DNA of 8,883 bases, taken from positions 1-8,883 of the forward strand of contig JAQUQF010000054.1 in the NCBI GenBank assembly GCA_028749105.1. Reading direction: 5' to 3'. The translations under genes and the position numbers were made by a program. The notes beneath the pieces were generated by a model. It worked only from the letters and a program-made list of their open reading frames with translations, did not search any database and had not been told where the DNA came from. This document shows, piece by piece, positions 5,559-8,883 of the stretch. Each line of letters begins with the position of its first letter. Positions within the stretch are counted from its first letter, which is position 1. Origin of the DNA: Acidobacteriota bacterium (GTDB taxonomy: Bacteria; Acidobacteriota; Aminicenantia; UBA2199).

Positions 5559-8314
5559 AGGCTCATGCTCCTCAGCGGGCTTTGCAGCGGGAAGGTGATG
5601 AGAAAGGTGGTGCCGCAGCCGACCTTGCTGTGCACCTCGATGCTGCCGTAATGCTCCTTGACGATGTTGTAGACGATGGCCAGACCCAGGCCGGTCCCCT
5701 GGCCGATCTCCTTGGTGGTGAAGAACGGGTCGAATATCTTCTCCAGCTTCGCCTCGGCGATGCCGTGGCCGTTGTCCTTGAAGCGCACGCTGATCTGCTC
5801 GTCCGACTCCTCGCCGCTGACCGAGATCCAGCCCTCATCGGAGATGGCGTCGATGGCGTTGATGAACAGGTTGATGAACAACTGCTGCAGGCGGGTGGAG
5901 AAGCCGTGGAAGGTGCGGGTGAACTTGGTCTCGCGGCGGAAGGCGATGTTCTTCTTTTTCAGCTTGTGCTCGATGAGCGCCAGGCTCTCGTCCAGCACCT
6001 GGTTCAGGTTGACCGGCTGGGCCTGCTGCCCCTTCTGCCGGGAGAAGTCGAGCAGGGTGCGGATGATCTTGTTGGCGCGCAGCACTTGGTCCTGCATCTT
6101 GCCGATCAGCTCGTGGTTCTCGGGGCCGCTGGGGTTGTCCAGCAGGAACTGGCAGTAGGAGGAAATGCCGGTCAGGGGCGTGTTGATCTCGTGGGCGATG
6201 CCGGCCGAGAGCAGGCCCAGCGATGCCATTTTTTCCGAGGTGATCAGCTGGTTCTGGATATGGTTCTTCTCGGTGATGTCCTCGAAGACGAAGATGCGGC
6301 CGGAAACGCGGCCCTCCTCATCCTTCAGCGGGGAAACGTAGACATCGAAGAAGGTCTCCGCCCCGCTCAGCGTCACCGTGACGTTGCGCAGGGCGTGGGG
6401 CCCGGTCTGGCCCGCCTGGAGCTTGTCCCACAACTCCTTGCCCAGGACCTGCGCCGCCCGCCTGTGCAGCGCTTTTTCCCTGGGCACCTGGAAGCGGTCC
6501 TCCATGAAGGGGTTCCAGGTCTGCACCTGGTTCGGGCGCGATACGACCATGATGCCGAGGTTGATGTTCTCGATGATGTTCTCGTTGAACTCCTTCAGCA
6601 GGTTGAGCTCGGCGAGCTGCTCCTCCAGGCGCGAATACAGGAAGGCGTTCTCCACTGAAAGGGCCAGGGGAGAGGCGATGCTGGCCATCAGCTCCCAATC
6701 CTCGACGGTCAGGTAGGAGTGGTCGGTCTTGCGGCCCATGGCAACGATGCCGATCAGGCGCTCGCCGATCTTCAGCGGCAGGAACTGGAATAGCTTGGCA
6801 GCCGGCATGGCGGCCTGATCGCGGGGAAACTTGGTGGCAAATTCCTGCTCGGAAAGGAACAGCACATGTTCCTGCCCCTGCACGGTGTTGAGGAAATTCC
6901 GGGTCAGGAAGAGGCGGTTGCGGCCGGGCAGGGAGTAGAACAGGTTGTTCTTGTAGTGGATCAGCAATGAGGCGGCCTGCAGCTGGAAGCCGCGGCTGAT
7001 GATCTCCAGGAAATTCTGCGACAGGGAAGAGAGGTCGCGCTGGGCGCTGATCGAGCCCTCCAATTCCTTCAGCTTGCGCTTGAAATTGAAGGTTTCGCGG
7101 TAGAACAGCCTTTCGAAGAACTTTTGAACGGTGCCCTCGAGGGGCTTGAACAGCAATCCGGCCATGAGGATGGCGGCGAGCGACCAGAAGATGCCCAGCA
7201 GCTTGTTCTGCTCGATGTTCAGCCCCAGGAACAGGTAGATGCCGAAGATGAAGATGAACAGCGACGAAACCGAGAGGGTCTTCTTGATGACATTCTCCAG
7301 GTCGGTGACCCGCCTGGGGGAGAGAAAGTAGACCAGGCTCAGGGGCAGGAAGGGCAGGGCAAACAGGCTCAGGTAGACGCCTGTGCTGCCCCCGGTCCCC
7401 GGTGCCTGCCGGGAGAAATTGAGAAGCAGCAGCGAGATCAGGCCGAGGGAAATTCCAACCAGGGGGACCAGGTAGCGCTTCTGCTTCTTTTTCACGATCA
7501 GGGTCAGCGATGAGGCCGCGATCGCCGCCCAGGCCAGAGCGACGGTGACGGCGAAATATTTTTGGGCCAGGGAGCGGAAGTGGTTGATGATGGAGACCAG
7601 CGCCGTTGGTTCCGGCTTGAAAATGTTGCGCACGACGAAATAGGCGGTAAGGACCAGCAGGACCGCGGGGGGCAGGTAGATCAGCAGGGTGCGGACGCGG
7701 CTGCTGATCTTTTTGATGCCCCTGGCGCGCAGCGGATACTGCAGCGAATACTGCAGCAGGAGGGCCGGGAAGAAGATGAAGCAGGCGGTGTCCAGGGTCA
7801 GGAACAGGAAGTCGGCCGGGCCGTAGTCTCCGGTGGGGGAGAGGATCAGGAATCCTGCCAGGGCCAGGCTGAGCAGGAAAAAGGTCTTTGGGGGCGGGAA
7901 GAGGGTCGCCTGCTTGACGTAGACGTTGAGCACGCCCAGGGTGAGCAGGACGGCGAGGATGCCGGTGAACACCAGGATGTAGTAGGAGAAAGGGGTGAAT
8001 AGCGGGTCGATGTCGACGCCGATGTTCTTCAGGATGCCCTCGCGCTCGATCTCATAGCGGCAGTAGTTGCGGCCGGCGATGGAGCGCTGCAGGTCAATGC
8101 GGTTGGACACCAGGTACTTGTTGACAGCCAGCAGGATGTCCCCTGGCTTGACCTGGCTGCTGGCCGGCGCCACCATGCAGGTCAGCCCGTGCTCCGTGCT
8201 TTCCCACACCAGATGGTCGGTGGCCGAGCTCCATTTCAGCTTCTGGAAAATATTGGCCAGGCTGACAAGGATGAGCAGGGCAAAGATGAAGTGCCAGGGG
8301 TACTTGCGGATCAT
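5555..8314 (-). CDS. Membrane sensor histidine kinase with PDZ-like, GAF and PAS domains
   Basis: The 919-residue product begins with a membrane segment (8-24). An extracytoplasmic PDZ-like domain follows (about 41-100; VKPGDILLAVNKYLVSNRIDL is typical). About nine further membrane segments span 108-390, making ten in all. A juxtamembrane stretch (396-425, FFERLFYRETFNFKRKLKELE) leads into a GAF domain (about 425-560) and a PAS domain (about 575-690). The HisKA block is SEKMASLGLLSAGIAHEINTP (His708 as predicted phosphosite). The ATPase domain (805-912) shows the N box with Asn819, DNGHGI (847-852), FDPFFTTK (861-868) and GQGTGLGLA (871-879). All catalytic boxes are intact. The PDZ plus polytopic plan resembles ComP-like kinases. 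The ligand is unknown; the PDZ-like domain could bind an exported peptide or protein terminus. Start and stop lie in ATGA overlaps with the small protein gene and the regulator. The ribosome binding site is poor (AGGA about 14 bases off), so translation likely depends on coupling. Confidence 0.95.
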   Translation of the reverse strand: MIRKYPWHFIFALLILVSLANIFQKLKWSSATDHLVWESTEHGLTCMVAPASSQVKPGDILLAVNKYLVSNRIDLQRSIAGRNYCRYEIEREGILKNIGVDIDPLFTPFSYYILVFTGILAVLLTLGVLNVYVKQATLFPPPKTFFLLSLALAGFLILSPTGDYGPADFLFLTLDTACFIFFPALLLQYSLQYPLRARGIKKISSRVRTLLIYLPPAVLLVLTAYFVVRNIFKPEPTALVSIINHFRSLAQKYFAVTVALAWAAIAASSLTLIVKKKQKRYLVPLVGISLGLISLLLLNFSRQAPGTGGSTGVYLSLFALPFLPLSLVYFLSPRRVTDLENVIKKTLSVSSLFIFIFGIYLFLGLNIEQNKLLGIFWSLAAILMAGLLFKPLEGTVQKFFERLFYRETFNFKRKLKELEGSISAQRDLSSLSQNFLEIISRGFQLQAASLLIHYKNNLFYSLPGRNRLFLTRNFLNTVQGQEHVLFLSEQEFATKFPRDQAAMPAAKLFQFLPLKIGERLIGIVAMGRKTDHSYLTVEDWELMASIASPLALSVENAFLYSRLEEQLAELNLLKEFNENIIENINLGIMVVSRPNQVQTWNPFMEDRFQVPREKALHRRAAQVLGKELWDKLQAGQTGPHALRNVTVTLSGAETFFDVYVSPLKDEEGRVSGRIFVFEDITEKNHIQNQLITSEKMASLGLLSAGIAHEINTPLTGISSYCQFLLDNPSGPENHELIGKMQDQVLRANKIIRTLLDFSRQKGQQAQPVNLNQVLDESLALIEHKLKKKNIAFRRETKFTRTFHGFSTRLQQLFINLFINAIDAISDEGWISVSGEESDEQISVRFKDNGHGIAEAKLEKIFDPFFTTKEIGQGTGLGLAIVYNIVKEHYGSIEVHSKVGCGTTFLITFPLQSPLRSMSL

Positions 8315-8595
8315 AGGAGAATATTGGTCCTAGCGGTCTTGAATGACCAGACGATCTTCTCCCGGCGGCTGAGCGGCGGCAGGGTCTTCTGGAAAAAGCG
8401 CCGGGACAGCATTTCCCGCTCGTAGGAAGAGGAAAATATATCGTCGTCACCCTCGGCGTAACTGTCCGCCGTCGGAGCGGCCGGGCTTGCCTGGAGGAAG
8501 GCGTTGTCGGGCTCCTGTTGCAGTGTCGATGCCTTGAACGACCTCGGGATGAGCAGCAGCAGGGCCAGCAGCAGGATCATCAATGCTTTTTTCAT
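8311..8595 (-). CDS. Small exported or membrane-anchored protein of unknown function
   Basis: This 94-residue product has a positively charged start (MKK) and a strongly hydrophobic stretch (about 4-17, LMILLLALLLLIP), then Arg-Ser-Phe-Lys-Ala. It is either a signal peptide or an N-terminal anchor; no clear AxA cleavage site or lipobox is seen. The rest is polar: a Ser/Ala/Pro-rich part (32-45), an acidic patch EGDDD (48-52), and a charged, possibly helical C-terminal half (57-90). I recognise no family. Its TGA overlaps the kinase ATG (ATGA at 8314-8311), and it is the first gene after the promoter at 8634-8662. The ribosome binding site is weak, with no AGGAG in the 20 bases upstream. Position and export suggest an accessory or ligand of the kinase, but this is inference. 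The tight overlap and the coherent signal-like start argue that the gene is real. Confidence 0.75.
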   Translation of the reverse strand: MKKALMILLLALLLLIPRSFKASTLQQEPDNAFLQASPAAPTADSYAEGDDDIFSSSYEREMLSRRFFQKTLPPLSRREKIVWSFKTARTNILL

Positions 8596-8633
8596 TTTAT
8601 CACAGGCAGGATAGGCCCGATCTCCATAAGACC

Positions 8634-8662
8634 ATTATAACAATATGCGTCCCAACTGGCAA
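8634..8662 (-). promoter_or_regulatory. Sigma-70-type promoter of the kinase operon
   Basis: On the minus strand TTGCCA (8662-8657) and TATAAT (8639-8634) are separated by exactly 17 bases, one mismatch from the full consensus. The predicted transcript start near 8627 leaves about 31 bases of leader before the ATG at 8595. The -35 element falls in one copy of the 23-bp direct repeat, so a protein bound to the repeat would compete with or contact RNA polymerase. Confidence 0.65.
8638..8655 (-). promoter_or_regulatory. Weak sigma-54-like -24/-12 match
   Basis: The minus strand reads TTGGGACGCATATTGTTA here. It matches the sigma-54 pattern TTGGCACG-N4-TTGC with GG-N10-GT spacing. It carries G instead of C within the -24 element and, more seriously, T in place of the nearly invariant C of the -12 GC. 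It overlaps the sigma-70-type promoter almost completely. The operon's regulator is a sigma-54 activator, so autoregulation is conceivable, but the mismatches make this a low-confidence call. Confidence 0.22.
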
Positions 8663-8703
8663 TTGTCCCCACCTTGTGGGGGCAATTGTCCCCACCTTGT
8701 GGT
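8658..8703. repeat. Two tandem 23-bp repeats forming overlapping dyads
   Basis: The 23-base unit at 8658-8680 is repeated immediately at 8681-8703 with 22 of 23 positions equal. Two dyads overlap in it. AATTGTCCCCAC (8661-8672) pairs with 8676-8687 across the loop CTT, 11 of 12 positions. GTGGGGGCAA (8676-8685) pairs with 8686-8695 around the centre of CAATTG, 9 of 10 positions. A hairpin here could also sit at the 3' end of the ackA transcript, but no T run follows on the minus strand. The placement over the -35 box suggests an operator; a REP-like or mobile-element-derived repeat is the alternative. Confidence 0.85.
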
Positions 8704-8737
8704 GAGAAACGTCCTTCTCGCTGCGGGAGGTCGTGCG

Positions 8738-8883
8738 TTACTTGGCTTTTTTGTTGTTCTGGATGACCTTCAGTGTCTGCTCGGCGATCTCCAGCTCCTC
8801 GTTGGTCGGGATGACCATGACGCGGACGCGGGAACCGGACTTGGAGATGGTGCCGAACTTGCCGAACGCTTCCTGATTGGCTT
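8738..8883 (-). CDS. ackA: Acetate kinase, C-terminal end (5' part outside window)
   Basis: Only the last 48 codons and the TAA (8740-8738) are in the window. The frame reads ANQEAFGKFGTISKSGSR, then VRVMVIPTNEELEIAEQTLKVI and a lysine-rich end. The VIPTNEELxIA motif close to the C-terminus is characteristic of acetate kinase, which interconverts acetyl phosphate and acetate with ADP/ATP, typical of fermentative ATP formation. Its stop is 142 bases upstream of the next start and that gap has its own promoter, so it is probably a separate transcription unit. Acetyl phosphate can phosphorylate some response regulators, but nothing here shows a functional link. Confidence 0.88.
   Translation of the reverse strand, partial: ANQEAFGKFGTISKSGSRVRVMVIPTNEELEIAEQTLKVIQNNKKAK

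Noticed and set aside
4260..5651. Long plus-strand open frame of 463 codons
   Set aside because: It lies opposite the response regulator, whose receiver, AAA+ and HTH motifs are intact; the plus translation is a Val/Leu/Gly/Asp/Gln-rich shadow.
5582..6658. Plus-strand open frame of 358 codons
   Set aside because: It is antisense to the kinase catalytic half and has no recognisable motifs.
8658..8703. CRISPR array
   Set aside because: There are only two directly abutting repeat copies with no spacers, and no cas genes in the window.
8704..8722. Intrinsic terminator of ackA (GAGAA/TTCTC hairpin)
   Set aside because: The stem is only five pairs with no following T run; too weak to call.

Overview
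The window is one uninterrupted run of minus-strand genes; long plus-strand reading frames are antisense shadows. High G+C codon use, an acetate kinase, a sigma-54 activator, a GWxTD-domain protein and exported VWA-like proteins suggest an uncultured anaerobe of the Acidobacteriota/Aminicenantes type. That placement is inference from gene content; no rRNA or other phylogenetic marker is present.

Layout in transcription order (right to left). The right edge holds the last 48 codons of acetate kinase (ackA). A 142-bp intergenic region follows, with a 23-bp direct repeat in two copies, overlapping dyads, and a good sigma-70-type promoter (TTGCCA-N17-TATAAT) whose -35 lies in one repeat copy. From this promoter runs a five-gene chain in which every junction is the same 4-base ATGA stop/start overlap: a 94-residue exported or membrane-anchored small protein; a 919-residue histidine kinase (PDZ-like, about ten membrane segments, GAF, PAS, HisKA, HATPase); its NtrC-type response regulator; an RluB/RsuA-family 23S rRNA pseudouridine synthase; and an exported VWA-like protein without a recognisable MIDAS motif.

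After an 84-bp AT-rich gap with a 7-bp-arm inverted repeat comes a second VWA-like protein, about two-thirds identical to the first. After a further 107 bp comes a GWxTD-domain protein that runs off the left edge.

Reading of the locus (inference): an envelope-sensing two-component system is translationally coupled to an exported VWA-like protein, with a diverged paralog and a GWxTD protein alongside. The kinase probably passes phosphate to the regulator, which would activate sigma-54 promoters here or elsewhere. The role of the VWA-like pair and of the small leading protein is unknown, and these are the most novel parts. The pseudouridine synthase looks like a housekeeping gene caught in the operon.
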